A DNA stretch of 64,000 nt. It comes from Bacillota bacterium (GTDB lineage Bacteria > Bacillota > Clostridia > Oscillospirales > Oscillospiraceae). Below the pieces are notes generated by a model that saw only the letters and a program-made list of their open reading frames with translations, did not search any database and was not told the DNA's origin. Location of the stretch: the NCBI GenBank assembly GCA_028719885.1, contig JAQYLT010000039.1, positions 36,472 to 100,471 of the forward strand, given 5' to 3'. The translations under genes and the position numbers were made by a program. Positions 50,340 through 59,630 of the stretch are shown here, one piece after another. Within the stretch, counting starts at the first letter, position 1. The number at the start of each line of letters is the position of its first letter.

Positions 50340-50880
50340 ACCCGGACAAAACTGCGTTTTCGCTGCCTACCAATTGAGGGGACTTTTACAAAACTGATAA
50401 CACTGTCTGAAGGAGGTTCATAAAATATTTACATTTCAAGCGGGACAAAATCGCTTTTTCGCTGCCTAGTAAGTGAGAGAAAAAATTTTCTTGAGAATTG
50501 AGTTCCGTTTTTCGTCTTCTTTGCAACAGTGGTATTATGAGGGACTTTTCTAAGGGCGGCAGGGGATGCAAAAAAATTTTTGAAAGCAAATGAGAAAAAA
50601 GGAGGGGCTTTGCTACAGTGTATCTATGAGGGGGTAATAAAGAAATTCAAATTCATTTGAGCGTTTTGGGTGTTCCGTGTCCTAGTGTAATTATGAAGGG
50701 ACATTTCTGGACGGCGAGAAAAATTTTTCTGCGAGTGAGACTTTCAGGCTTCGCGTGTCCTAGTGTTATTGATGAGGGGACTTTTTAAGGGTGGTGAAAA
50801 ATATTTTTTGAGGTAAGTGAGAAAAACGGGGCTTCCGTGTCCTAGTGTTATTTATGAAGGGATTTTTTTAGAACAGGTCA
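50340..50880 (+). repeat. Degenerate direct-repeat array at left of element 1
   Basis: Recurring TTCCGTGTCCTAGTGTTATTNATGARGGGACTTTTT...GAAAAATTTTT...AAGTGAGA units, plus GGACAAAA-TGCNTTTTCGCTGCCTA pair at ~50342 and ~50443. Confidence 0.7.
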
Positions 50881-50904
50881 GCAAAGAAACGAAAGGAGAG
50901 GCCT

Positions 50905-51093
50905 ATGCCGAGAATGAGCAAGAAACTGAAACACGAATGGTCGCTGTTCCTGAACCACCGGGGACGGCGCTGCTACAACAGCTTGTGCAGGCGGTGCATC
51001 CACAGCTGCAAGCAGAGCTTTCGTGCCACCGTGGTAGAGTGCCCGCGGTATTTTTCCAAGCGGGCAGTTGGGAGGGAGGATTATTATGCGTAA
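50905..51093 (+). CDS. Small Cys/Arg-rich mobile-element protein
   Basis: MPRMSKKLKHEWSLFLNHRGRRCYNSLCRRCIHSCKQSFRATVVECPRYFSKR; located just before mobC. Confidence 0.6.
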   Translation: MPRMSKKLKHEWSLFLNHRGRRCYNSLCRRCIHSCKQSFRATVVECPRYFSKRAVGREDYYA

Positions 51094-51442
51094 ACGAGCA
51101 GAACCGCCAAAGCGAAACCGCACAGAGCAAATCAAATTCTGGGCAACCCCGGAAGAGAAAGACCTGATTCTCCAAAAGATGGAATTGTACGGAACCAGCA
51201 ACATGGGCGCTTATCTTCGCAAGATGGCCATTGACGGCTATGTGATCAAGCTGGAGCTTCCGGAGCTGAAAGAGATGATCCGGCTGCTGGGTATCGCCAA
51301 CAACAACATCAACCAGATTGCCCGTTCCCTCAATTCCACTGGGCGGATTTACGAGGCGGACATTCAGGAGATTCGCGAAAGAGTCGACGGTCTGTACGAC
51401 TATGCAAGAAAGATTCTGGATTCTCTTGCGAAGATTCCTTAA
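51086..51442 (+). CDS. mobC: MobC-like relaxosome protein
   Basis: KRNRTEQIKFWATPEEKDLILQKMELYGTSNMGAYLRKMAIDGYVI...GIANNNINQIARSLNSTGRIYEADI. Confidence 0.88.
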   Translation: MRKRAEPPKRNRTEQIKFWATPEEKDLILQKMELYGTSNMGAYLRKMAIDGYVIKLELPELKEMIRLLGIANNNINQIARSLNSTGRIYEADIQEIRERVDGLYDYARKILDSLAKIP

Positions 51443-51591
51443 GCGCCGGAACGGTGCGCAGCCGCAGATTTTTCTGCGTATCGGGGGATTGGGGGAACCG
51501 CCCCAACAAGCCAGTTCGCAATCTGGGTACCGGGTTGCATTGCTTGCCCCTAGTGAAAACAACATATTTTTATGGAAAGGATATTAAAAAC

Positions 51592-51792
51592 ATGACAAAT
51601 ACTTATACCTCTATCGATCAGCTTCCCATCACCCTCTGCGCCGAAGATGTGGCGCAGGTTCTGGGAATTTCCCGGGCAGGAGCCTACACGCTGATGCACT
51701 CCAAGGGCTTTCCCACCATCCAGATCGGCAAGCGCATGGTTGTTCCCAAGGACAAGCTGCTGGCATGGATGGAAGAACAGAGCGCCGCGTAA
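51592..51792 (+). CDS. Excisionase-type HTH protein
   Basis: LCAEDVAQVLGISRAGAYTLMHSKGFPTIQIGKRMVVPKDKLLAWMEEQ (HTH_17). Confidence 0.85.
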   Translation: MTNTYTSIDQLPITLCAEDVAQVLGISRAGAYTLMHSKGFPTIQIGKRMVVPKDKLLAWMEEQSAA

Positions 51793-51806
51793 GGGAGGGA
51801 GTACCG

Positions 51807-53123
51807 ATGCAAACGACTGAAATTCTGCGAACGGAAGTAAAATTCCGCTTCATCGATTATCTGAAAGCCGCCCAGATTCCCTATTACGAACCCTCCCTCA
51901 CCGTCTGCCCGCATTGCGGGCAGCACGCGCAGGTGGTCGGAGACTTTCTCTGGAACTGCCCCAACTGCGGCAGCAAAGGAGACGTGGTGGACTACGCCAT
52001 GGAAAGCCACGGTTTCCGAAAAACAGCCGATGCCCTCAAGCACGTTTGCCGGGTGCTGGGGGTCAAGATTTGCAGCCTCGACACCATTGCAGCGGACGAG
52101 CTGATGGACATGCAGTTCCCGGACAACCCGGAGCTGATCGAAGGGCTGCTGGGCAAGGGGCTGTATCTTTTGGCGGGTGCTTCCAAGATCGGCAAGTCCT
52201 GGCTGGTGCTGTGGTTGGCCCACTGCGTCAGTCTGGGGCTGCCGGTGTGGGAGCTGAAAACCCGGCAGTGCGGTGTGCTCTACCTGAGCTTGGAGGACAC
52301 CGACCAGCGGCTCCAGCGTCGTCTGGTGGAGGTCACCGGCGGCGAAACCGGAGACCTGACCATCGCCACCGACGCAGAGCTCTTGGGAAGCGGGCTGGAA
52401 GAACAGCTCACCAATTTCCTGAGCGACCACCCGGAGACAAAATTCGTCATCATCGACACCCTGCAAAAAATCCGCCAGCTGAAAGCGGACAGCTACAGCT
52501 ACGCCGGGGACTACGCCACCCTGACGGTGCTGAAGCAAATCGCCGACCGGTTTGACCTGACCATTCTTCTGGTGCATCACACCCGGAAGCAGGAGGCCGA
52601 CGACGCGGTGGACAAAATTTCCGGCACCACCGGGCTAATCGGCTGTGCCGACGGTTCCCTGATTCTGGAAAAAGAAAACCGGCTGGGGACGCAAGGCTCG
52701 CTTACCGTCACCAGCCGGGAGCACCCGGACAAAAAGCTGCTGCTGGATTTTGACCGGGAGAAAAAGATTTGGAAATTCTTAAGCTACGCGGATTCTCAGG
52801 AGGAGGAACCGGAGGATCCAATCCTTGCGGCGGTGGGAATTCTCCTGCAGGACAAGCCTTCGTGGAAGGGGACTGCCACGGAGCTTTTGGAAGCCCTTCT
52901 GAAAATCAATTCCTCGCTTCTTGCCAAGCCCAACTCTCTGGTGCGAAAGCTCAACGCCAAAACCAGAGAGCTGTCCGAACGCTACGGCATCCGCTACTTA
53001 GGGCGACGGGAGGAAAATGTGAAGTATCTGATTCTGGAGAGAATGTCCGATAAGTCCGATACTTCCGATGCAGGGCGGGGTGACTCAGATACCGACCATG
53101 TCGGACATATCGAACAGAGCTGA
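51807..53123 (+). CDS. RepA-like AAA/RecA-type ATPase with N-terminal zinc finger
   Basis: CPHCGQHAQ...CPNCGSKGDVVDYA; Walker A GASKIGKSW; LYLSLEDTDQRLQRR; VIIDTLQKIR. Confidence 0.85.
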   Translation: MQTTEILRTEVKFRFIDYLKAAQIPYYEPSLTVCPHCGQHAQVVGDFLWNCPNCGSKGDVVDYAMESHGFRKTADALKHVCRVLGVKICSLDTIAADELMDMQFPDNPELIEGLLGKGLYLLAGASKIGKSWLVLWLAHCVSLGLPVWELKTRQCGVLYLSLEDTDQRLQRRLVEVTGGETGDLTIATDAELLGSGLEEQLTNFLSDHPETKFVIIDTLQKIRQLKADSYSYAGDYATLTVLKQIADRFDLTILLVHHTRKQEADDAVDKISGTTGLIGCADGSLILEKENRLGTQGSLTVTSREHPDKKLLLDFDREKKIWKFLSYADSQEEEPEDPILAAVGILLQDKPSWKGTATELLEALLKINSSLLAKPNSLVRKLNAKTRELSERYGIRYLGRREENVKYLILERMSDKSDTSDAGRGDSDTDHVGHIEQS

Positions 53124-53134
53124 AAAGAAAATAC

Positions 53135-53163
53135 GGGACAAGCCCACAGCGAGCTTGTCCCGT
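53135..53163. terminator. Bidirectional terminator between RepA and HNH genes
   Basis: CGGGACAAGC ... GCTTGTCCCG. Confidence 0.75.
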
Positions 53164-53167
53164 ACAT

Positions 53168-54391
53168 TCAGTCTGACACCGCAGATTTTTCCTCTTTCCC
53201 ATTCAGGAGAAATTGATTCAAACGCTCAAACTTGGCATGGGTATATTCTTTGGGATCTACCGCATTACTCTCCAAAAGGGCTTTCAGGAGCCATGGGTAC
53301 GAAGTGACTTTGTAGGAATTGTCACAAAATGTGATTTGACGAAAGTTCTCAGTCTTTAACTGGAATTTGTCCTGTTCAATATCCGTATCAAAGTAGAGCA
53401 TAAAGCTGTTCCGGCGAAGTTCAAATTGGGCTGCATCGTGGTAAGTCCTAGCAAGAGATAGCGTATAATCGACACCAAGACGTGATGCGATAAAGTCTGG
53501 CATATCCTTTTTAAGTGACTCTTTTTGAATCGCTTCAGCAATTCGCTTTTCTAAAACAGCTTCGTCTGTGCTGGGGCTTACATTGTAAATATCTGCATAT
53601 ATCAAGGCATACTTATGCCTACGAAGGCGGATTTTCGGAACTGTCCGATCCAACTTTTGGATTAACTGCAGATAGGAATGATAGACCAAGTGTTCGTCAT
53701 CCCAATTGCTGGACAAAAGAACGTAATACTGGAATGTGTTGAAAAGATCAATATAACACCAGAGAGCGCGGTTTTGACTGAACAGAATCAAATTATGATA
53801 GAGCTGAGTTTCTGTTTCAAGTTCCAGATAATGGTCCATTGGATTTAATGCAACAAAGGGCAGCAATGGATAAGTAAATGAAATAGCTGATGGAGACCCT
53901 CCCCCAATTTGGACATTCATCCCATGTTGTAGTTTTTCAGGCGGGATACCACATTCCAATGCATAGTTAAATGCGATCTTACCCATACCACTCCTGAATG
54001 AGTCGTTATCAATGCGAAAATCATACGAAAGGATTGCCCAGTCGAGTTCCTTGACATTCTGTTTGAGCTTTCTACTGAGCTCGGGGCAAGAAGTCACTTT
54101 CCCATCTTTTATTCCAACGTCGTAGATGACTCCGTTATGGATCGCTTTACCTGTGCAAGGAGGCGAAGATTTTCCCTTGTTGGTTTTTGCAAAATTATCG
54201 ATTTGACTGATTATTGGATTGAATGTTTTCGTAAAGGGCACATCGATTAGCTTGCCAACGAGTTCGTTGCAATCCGGGCAACATATGCCAGTAGATTCAT
54301 AGAGACCGCCGAGAGCGTTATGAATGATGTGCTCTTTGCTTGGTGTTGTGATAGGACGACCACAATAAACGCAATGAGTAATGCGATTCAT
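53168..54391 (-). CDS. HNH-type zinc-binding putative endonuclease (cargo gene)
   Basis: CVYCGRPITTPSKEHIIHNALGGLYESTGICCPDCNELVG N-terminal HNH-like core; about 300-aa uncharacterised C-terminus. Confidence 0.7.
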   Translation of the reverse strand: MNRITHCVYCGRPITTPSKEHIIHNALGGLYESTGICCPDCNELVGKLIDVPFTKTFNPIISQIDNFAKTNKGKSSPPCTGKAIHNGVIYDVGIKDGKVTSCPELSRKLKQNVKELDWAILSYDFRIDNDSFRSGMGKIAFNYALECGIPPEKLQHGMNVQIGGGSPSAISFTYPLLPFVALNPMDHYLELETETQLYHNLILFSQNRALWCYIDLFNTFQYYVLLSSNWDDEHLVYHSYLQLIQKLDRTVPKIRLRRHKYALIYADIYNVSPSTDEAVLEKRIAEAIQKESLKKDMPDFIASRLGVDYTLSLARTYHDAAQFELRRNSFMLYFDTDIEQDKFQLKTENFRQITFCDNSYKVTSYPWLLKALLESNAVDPKEYTHAKFERLNQFLLNGKEEKSAVSD

Positions 54392-54506
54392 ATTCCGCAC
54401 CTCCATTTTGAAAATATTATAGCTTACATTCCAAATTCTTTCTATGGGAGAAATTAACAAAAAGAAACTTCTCCGAAAAATTCGGCGAAGTTGTGCCGCC
54501 GCAAAC

Positions 54507-54536
54507 TTTACAAAATAAACCGCCATGCTGTACAAT
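54507..54536 (+). promoter_or_regulatory. Putative sigma-A promoter for integrase
   Basis: TTTACA-N18-TACAAT upstream of the 54,577 ATG. Confidence 0.5.
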
Positions 54537-54576
54537 GACCGTGACGAAACACATTGTGCCAGCGGAAAGGAGTTCA

Positions 54577-55719
54577 ATGGCAAAGAGAAGAACCAACGGC
54601 GAGGGAACCATTCGCCGTAGAAAAAACGGTCGTTGGGAATGCACCATCATGGATGGCTTTCAGTCCAACGGCAAACGAAAATACAAATCCTTTTACGGCG
54701 ATACCCAGGCCGAAGTAAAAAAGAAAATGCAGGCCTACTGCCGGGCAAAGGAGGCGGGACTGCTGTCCGGGATGGATTATTCCTTCCCGGAGTGGGCGGA
54801 CATCTGGTACGACAGCCACCTGGACAACATCAAGCCCACCACCCAGGAAAGCTACAAGTACACCCTGTGCCTGTTGAAAAACGGTTTCTCCCGGCGAAAG
54901 CTGGCGGACATTAAGGCCTACGATGTGGAGCAGCTTCTGAAAAAGCTCCGACGGGAGGGGCGCTCTGATTCCTGCCTTGCCCATTGTCGGGGAATGCTGT
55001 TTCAGATTTTCAACAAGGCCGAGGCCAACGATCTGATCCCCAAGAATCCGGTGCGGTTCGCGGAGAAAATGCGTAAGGGTCCACCCAGTCGGAAGGAAGC
55101 CTTCACAGCTGAAGAAGTCCAGCTTCTCATGGACAACCTTCCCGAAAACCAGATCGGCTGGAGCATCCGGTTGATGCTGGGCACAGGAATGCGTACCCAG
55201 GAGCTGCTGGCTCTGGAACCTCGTCACATTGCGGAGGACGGTTCCACCATCACCATTGAGCAGGCAGTGGTTATGGAGAAGGGCACAGCAAAAATCGGAA
55301 CGCCCAAGTCTTTCGACAGTTACCGCTGCATCCCGGTGCCGGAGAACGTTCGTTACTGTGCCAAACTGCTGCGGGAGACAGACAAGAAGTTCATCTGGGA
55401 GATGCGCAAGCTCAACATGCCCTGCAACCCTTCCACCTTTCGGAAGAAATTTGACGAGGCTGTGAGAAGCGTGGAAGGCGTGCGCCCACTGACGCCCCAC
55501 AGCTGCCGGCACACCTACGTTTCCCAGATGCAGGCATTGGGCGTTGACCTAGCCACCATTCAGAGCATCGTGGGACACGCTGATGTGGATATGACGGTTC
55601 ATTACCTCCACGTTCAGGAGCCTATCCGGCAGGAAGCAATCGGCAAATTTTCCGCCGCGTTTTCAAACCGCCGGAACACGTCTCATCCAGACACATTGGA
55701 CGCATTGGAACCAGCCTAA
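54577..55719 (+). CDS. int: Tyrosine recombinase/integrase (element 1)
   Basis: GTGMRTQELLAL...PHSCRHTYVSQMQALGVDLATIQSIVGHADVDMTVHYLH. Confidence 0.95.
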   Translation: MAKRRTNGEGTIRRRKNGRWECTIMDGFQSNGKRKYKSFYGDTQAEVKKKMQAYCRAKEAGLLSGMDYSFPEWADIWYDSHLDNIKPTTQESYKYTLCLLKNGFSRRKLADIKAYDVEQLLKKLRREGRSDSCLAHCRGMLFQIFNKAEANDLIPKNPVRFAEKMRKGPPSRKEAFTAEEVQLLMDNLPENQIGWSIRLMLGTGMRTQELLALEPRHIAEDGSTITIEQAVVMEKGTAKIGTPKSFDSYRCIPVPENVRYCAKLLRETDKKFIWEMRKLNMPCNPSTFRKKFDEAVRSVEGVRPLTPHSCRHTYVSQMQALGVDLATIQSIVGHADVDMTVHYLHVQEPIRQEAIGKFSAAFSNRRNTSHPDTLDALEPA

Positions 55720-55853
55720 TTCTGGTACAATTCTGGTACGCAAAGTACCGCGAACCGGGGTGTGTCGCCCCGGTTCGTGGAAAGGCTGAAAAGACGGAAA
55801 AACCGCCAAAATGCAAAAGAAAAAGTCCTAAAAACCAATGGTTTTCAGGACTC

Positions 55854-55900
55854 GTGGTGGAGATAAGCGGGATCGAACCGCTGACCTCTTGAATGCCATT
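55854..55900. repeat. Direct repeat (att site), left copy = tRNA-Ala 3' fragment
   Basis: GTGGTGGAGATAAGCGGGATCGAACCGCTGACCTCTTGAATGCCATT, identical to 62985-63031. Confidence 0.95.
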
Positions 55901-56050
55901 TATAACACGCCCATTTTTTATCGTTTAATATCGTTTTGAAAAGTCCTTTATTTGCAACGGCTTTTCCGTTGCTTTTTGATTTTTATGGGGTATCGTTTGG
56001 TATCGTGAAATATGTTTGTTGACACATTCTGTTGACAAAAATGTTGACAA

Positions 56051-57220
56051 TCAACCAAGCACCGCAGCCAAGCCGTCAGCAGCTTTTCGGAGGGTCTCCG
56101 GCGTTGTACCTGCGTAGAATTTGAGTGTGGTTTTTGCATCCTCATGCCCAAGAAAATCCTGCGTATCCTTTATGGATGCCTCACCAGATGCCAACATCAA
56201 AGAGCCGCAAGTGTGGCGCAGATCATGGGGGGATACATCGGGGAGATTATGTGCTTTGACAAAACGAGAGAGCCAACGAGTTGGAGCCGTGGGGAACATG
56301 GGTTGATATATATCCGTTTCAAGTGCGAAGATGTACGCATGGGGGAGCAAAACTGCACCGCATTCCTCTGCCTGTACCTGTTTCCATTCCCGGAGCAGTA
56401 ACAGAGCCGGAGTGGACAGCGGCAGAGTACGGATGGAGTTTTTGCTTTTGGGTGTGCCAACGGTTACGCCTTGCCCAGGAACATAGCCAACGGAGCGATT
56501 GATGCTGATGGTGCATTTCTCAAAATCAATATCCGACCATTGCAGACCGACAACCTCACCACGGCGCAAACCCTCCAGAATTAGGATGGTCATCATGCAC
56601 CGCCACCGCAAGGGAGCATTGTCCAGAGCCGCAAGGAAAACCTTTGCTTGTTCGGGGGTCAAGAAATCAACCTGCTTTGCCTCTGCCTTGATAGGCTTTA
56701 CTTTCCGCATGGGGTCTTTTTCAATGAGATCATGCGTTTCTGCATACTTGAATAGGATTCTCAAAACATTCTGATAGTGCTTTAGGGTGGAGGTGGACAA
56801 CCCCTCTGCCCGGAGGTCATTTAAGAACCGTTCAACATCCACACTCTTGATTGCAGCCAGATCACGGTTGCCAAATCGCTCCACGATGCGACCAGACATA
56901 TTCTTGTAAAATTCCACCGTTGCCGCCTTGTGTTCACCGTTCAGCACATGATTTTTCCACCATATTTCCTCCACGAAATAGCGGAAAGTGTTGCGCTTGA
57001 CAGGGACACGCCCAGAGAGAATATCTTTCTCCCAGTTGTCCGCTTGCCGTTGCATTTCTGCCTCCAGTTTTTTGGGGGTGAGTTTTGCCTCCCTGTCGGA
57101 GAGTTTAACCGTCTTTGTGGCGAACTGCTGCTTGCCCAATTCGTCCCGACCTACACACGCACGGAAACGATAGGAAACAATAACGCCGTCTTTGTTTTTG
57201 TAGGGTGTAATACTTGCCAT
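56051..57220 (-). CDS. int: Tyrosine recombinase/integrase (element 2)
   Basis: MASITPYKNKDGVIVSYRFRACVGRDELGKQ...LEGLRRGEVVGLQWSDIDF...PHDLRHTCGSLMLASG...LGHEDAKTTLKFYA. Confidence 0.95.
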   Translation of the reverse strand: MASITPYKNKDGVIVSYRFRACVGRDELGKQQFATKTVKLSDREAKLTPKKLEAEMQRQADNWEKDILSGRVPVKRNTFRYFVEEIWWKNHVLNGEHKAATVEFYKNMSGRIVERFGNRDLAAIKSVDVERFLNDLRAEGLSTSTLKHYQNVLRILFKYAETHDLIEKDPMRKVKPIKAEAKQVDFLTPEQAKVFLAALDNAPLRWRCMMTILILEGLRRGEVVGLQWSDIDFEKCTISINRSVGYVPGQGVTVGTPKSKNSIRTLPLSTPALLLLREWKQVQAEECGAVLLPHAYIFALETDIYQPMFPTAPTRWLSRFVKAHNLPDVSPHDLRHTCGSLMLASGEASIKDTQDFLGHEDAKTTLKFYAGTTPETLRKAADGLAAVLG

Positions 57221-57385
57221 AGTTGCCGCCTCCTGTTTGATTCTGTACATAGTATATCATTGTTGATAGAGGAAATCAAGAGGTCAAACAAGAAATATTA
57301 TAAAAAAGTTATAAACTTTTATATAATTGTCAACAACTTTTTGAATTACAGGACTCAAATGTTCAAAACAAGAAATAACAAGGGG

Positions 57386-57413
57386 TTGACAAAAATAAAA
57401 AAACGAGTATAAT
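57386..57413 (+). promoter_or_regulatory. Consensus sigma-A promoter
   Basis: TTGACA-N16-TATAAT. Confidence 0.8.
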
Positions 57414-57419
57414 ATCAGT

Positions 57420-57700
57420 AGAATTCAAAAACTGAATAGCACAGTTACCGAGTGCGACCACACGCAAGGAATGAAAAGGCTGTTTGTCTGGAGGCAACGG
57501 ATCAAACAGAAATGCCATTTTTGCAGTACATGGCGGCGGTACCGTTATACCGCTAAAAGAAACTGGAGAGCTTGAGTAAAACGAAGCCCGATGAGAGATA
57601 ACCGTGAATGTGTTATCTCAATAGGCGGTTTTGGGACAGGGTAACGCAAGGATCAGATAGAGGCAATCTGTCTATTTTTGTGTGTCCTGTCGTTTTTTTC
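57420..57700 (+). ncRNA. Putative structured noncoding RNA / leader in element 2
   Basis: Four hairpins: CTGTTTG/CAAACAG (57480/57503), GCGGTA/TACCGC (57536/57548), GAGATAAC/GTTATCTC (57595/57612), GACAGG/CCTGTC + T7 (57635/57686); no convincing ORF. Confidence 0.5.
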
Positions 57701-57778
57701 GTTGTAGGGAGCGACACACAAAGAGTGTGCCGTTCCTTTTTTGTTTTCTAAATCTTATGTGAAAGGAAACGAAAAGAA

Positions 57779-57976
57779 ATGTACAACGATGTAAACAGAA
57801 CGCAAACCCCTCCCCGGATGCTGACCATTCGACAAGTGGCACAGACGGGAATCTTGCCAGAGCATAGCCTCCGGCTGATGGCAAGGGCTGGACAGCTCCC
57901 CTCCATAACTGTTGGAGAAACCAAAAAGATTTTAATCAATTATGATCGTTTGGTTGAACAGTTGCAGCAGCTTTGA
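57779..57976 (+). CDS. Small HTH/excisionase-like protein
   Basis: MLTIRQVAQTGILPEHSLRLMARAGQLPSITVGETKKILINYDRLVEQL. Confidence 0.8.
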   Translation: MYNDVNRTQTPPRMLTIRQVAQTGILPEHSLRLMARAGQLPSITVGETKKILINYDRLVEQLQQL

Positions 57977-57988
57977 GGGGGTGATGAT

Positions 57989-58186
57989 GTGGCAATGAAA
58001 ACAAAGTTAATCACCAGACCGAGCATTGCAGCCAAGTTGATGGCGGCAGGATTCAAGGGAAACCAAACTATCAACCCATGGTCACCCGAAAGAACGGCAT
58101 GGGTATTTGATGCAACGCCGGAGTTTATCGCCGTATTGGAGAAACTGGACACCAGAAAAAAGGGCGGTGATTCCTCTGGCAGGTGA
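57989..58186 (+). CDS. Small hypothetical protein
   Basis: MAMKTKLITRPSIAAKLMAAGFKGNQTINPWSPERTAWVFDATPEFIAVLEKL; DUF5659-like look. Confidence 0.55.
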   Translation: MAMKTKLITRPSIAAKLMAAGFKGNQTINPWSPERTAWVFDATPEFIAVLEKLDTRKKGGDSSGR

Positions 58187-59630
58187 GATCGATTATCAGT
58201 TTGATTTTCTTATTCGGCACATGGGAACGGATGGATATGCAGAGGCTATCAAGAGGGACAATTTCAAAAAGGAAGAATTGTATAACCATGTAAAGTATTG
58301 CGTGGACAACCATCTTGATTGGCGAACAGGTGAACCCATAAGCGAAAAAGCAAGTGACAATCGGGATGCCGTGTATATGTTGCTTGATAAGGAATATAAG
58401 AAAATCAACGGTGAGAAAACATTGGTTGTATGCCGTACTGCATCCAACTTTTTGACAATCCTCCGAAATGACGAACATTTCCGAAATGTGAAATATAACA
58501 CTTTGCGAGGGTTGCCGGAGAAGATCATAAACGGCAAGGCGGTACAATGGACAGATGCAGACGATGCAATTTCACGAACCTATATTGAATCGTGCTATTA
58601 CATATCGAACCGCCAAAAATACGAGGATGCTTTTTGTGAGTTTCAGCACGACCGGGAATATGACCCCATACAGGATCGCATAAATGCGGTTGAGTGGGAT
58701 GGTGTGGCAAGAGTGGAAACCATGCTGCATCGGTGGTTAGGTGCAGAGGATTCCCCATACATTCGGGAATGCTCCCGGCTACTGTTTGCAGGTGGTATCA
58801 ATCGAGCATTCCGACCGGGGGCAAAGTTTGACGATGTTGTTGTATTTGTAGGCAAACAGGGCGGAGGTAAATCCACCTTTGTCCGTTGGCTTGCCCTTGC
58901 TCCAGAGTTATACAGCAGTATCAAAACCATTTCCGGGCAAAAGGGTCTGGAGGGCATACAGGGCAAATGGATAGTGGAAATCGAGGAACTACTTGCGACG
59001 ATGGCAAACGATTATTCCGGCACCAAGAGCGAGGAAAACACCAAGGCATTTATCTCTACTGCATCCGATTTTTACCGAAAGCCTTATGATCGCAGACCTA
59101 CCGACACGCCCAGGCATTGCGTATTCATTGGAACAACCAACCGAGAAACATTCTTGACGGATAAAACTGGCAACCGCCGTTGGTATCCTGTTCGGGTTGA
59201 TGTTGATGGGCGGTGGTTGTATGAGCATGAGGAAGAATGCAAGGCGGATATTCTGCAAGCGTGGGCGGAAATGAAACACGCCTTTGACAATGGTTTATCC
59301 CTTGCCAAACCTGTGGCAGATGTCGCATTGCTGTCCACCATTAAGGAAGAACAGGCGGCAGCAGAGCAGGACGATTGGAGAGAGGGATTGATCGAGCAAT
59401 ATCTGGATGGCAAGGAAAAAGTTTGTTTAATCGAGGTATGGCAAAGGGCATTGTATCCAGATCGCTCCCCATACTACCCCGAAATGTCAAGGCGTGATGC
59501 CTATGCGTTATCGGCTATTATCTGCAACAAAATGGGATGGGTGCGAGGCAATGTGAGCGACTTTGGCGATTATGGCAGACAGAAAAGTTTTTACAAAGAA
59601 CCTCCGAAGATAGACTTTGAACCCCTTTGA
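58107..59630 (+). CDS. VapE-like primase/helicase (virulence-associated E family); true start possibly near 58,168
   Basis: VVVFVGKQGGGKSTFVRWLA; GKWIVEIEELLATM; AFISTASDFYRKPYDRRPTDTPRHCVFIGTTNRETFLTDKTGNRRWYPV. Confidence 0.9.
   Translation: MMQRRSLSPYWRNWTPEKRAVIPLAGEIDYQFDFLIRHMGTDGYAEAIKRDNFKKEELYNHVKYCVDNHLDWRTGEPISEKASDNRDAVYMLLDKEYKKINGEKTLVVCRTASNFLTILRNDEHFRNVKYNTLRGLPEKIINGKAVQWTDADDAISRTYIESCYYISNRQKYEDAFCEFQHDREYDPIQDRINAVEWDGVARVETMLHRWLGAEDSPYIRECSRLLFAGGINRAFRPGAKFDDVVVFVGKQGGGKSTFVRWLALAPELYSSIKTISGQKGLEGIQGKWIVEIEELLATMANDYSGTKSEENTKAFISTASDFYRKPYDRRPTDTPRHCVFIGTTNRETFLTDKTGNRRWYPVRVDVDGRWLYEHEEECKADILQAWAEMKHAFDNGLSLAKPVADVALLSTIKEEQAAAEQDDWREGLIEQYLDGKEKVCLIEVWQRALYPDRSPYYPEMSRRDAYALSAIICNKMGWVRGNVSDFGDYGRQKSFYKEPPKIDFEPL

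Larger units (their letters stand above)
50200..55853. mobile_element. Element 1: degenerate integrative/mobilizable element (left boundary uncertain)
   Basis: Repeat array, mobC, xis, RepA-like ATPase, tyrosine integrase abutting a tRNA-Ala 3' fragment; no relaxase. Confidence 0.7.

Noticed and set aside
50500-50880. Element 1 direct repeats as CRISPR
   Set aside because: The ~80-bp units are degenerate throughout with no unique spacers
53068-53307. 79-aa plus-strand ORF after the RepA-like gene
   Set aside because: Overlaps the RepA 3' end and terminator in another frame; no RBS or similarity
55854-55900. Second tRNA gene
   Set aside because: Only the 3' part (T-arm, acceptor 3' strand, part of the anticodon arm) is present; it is an att fragment
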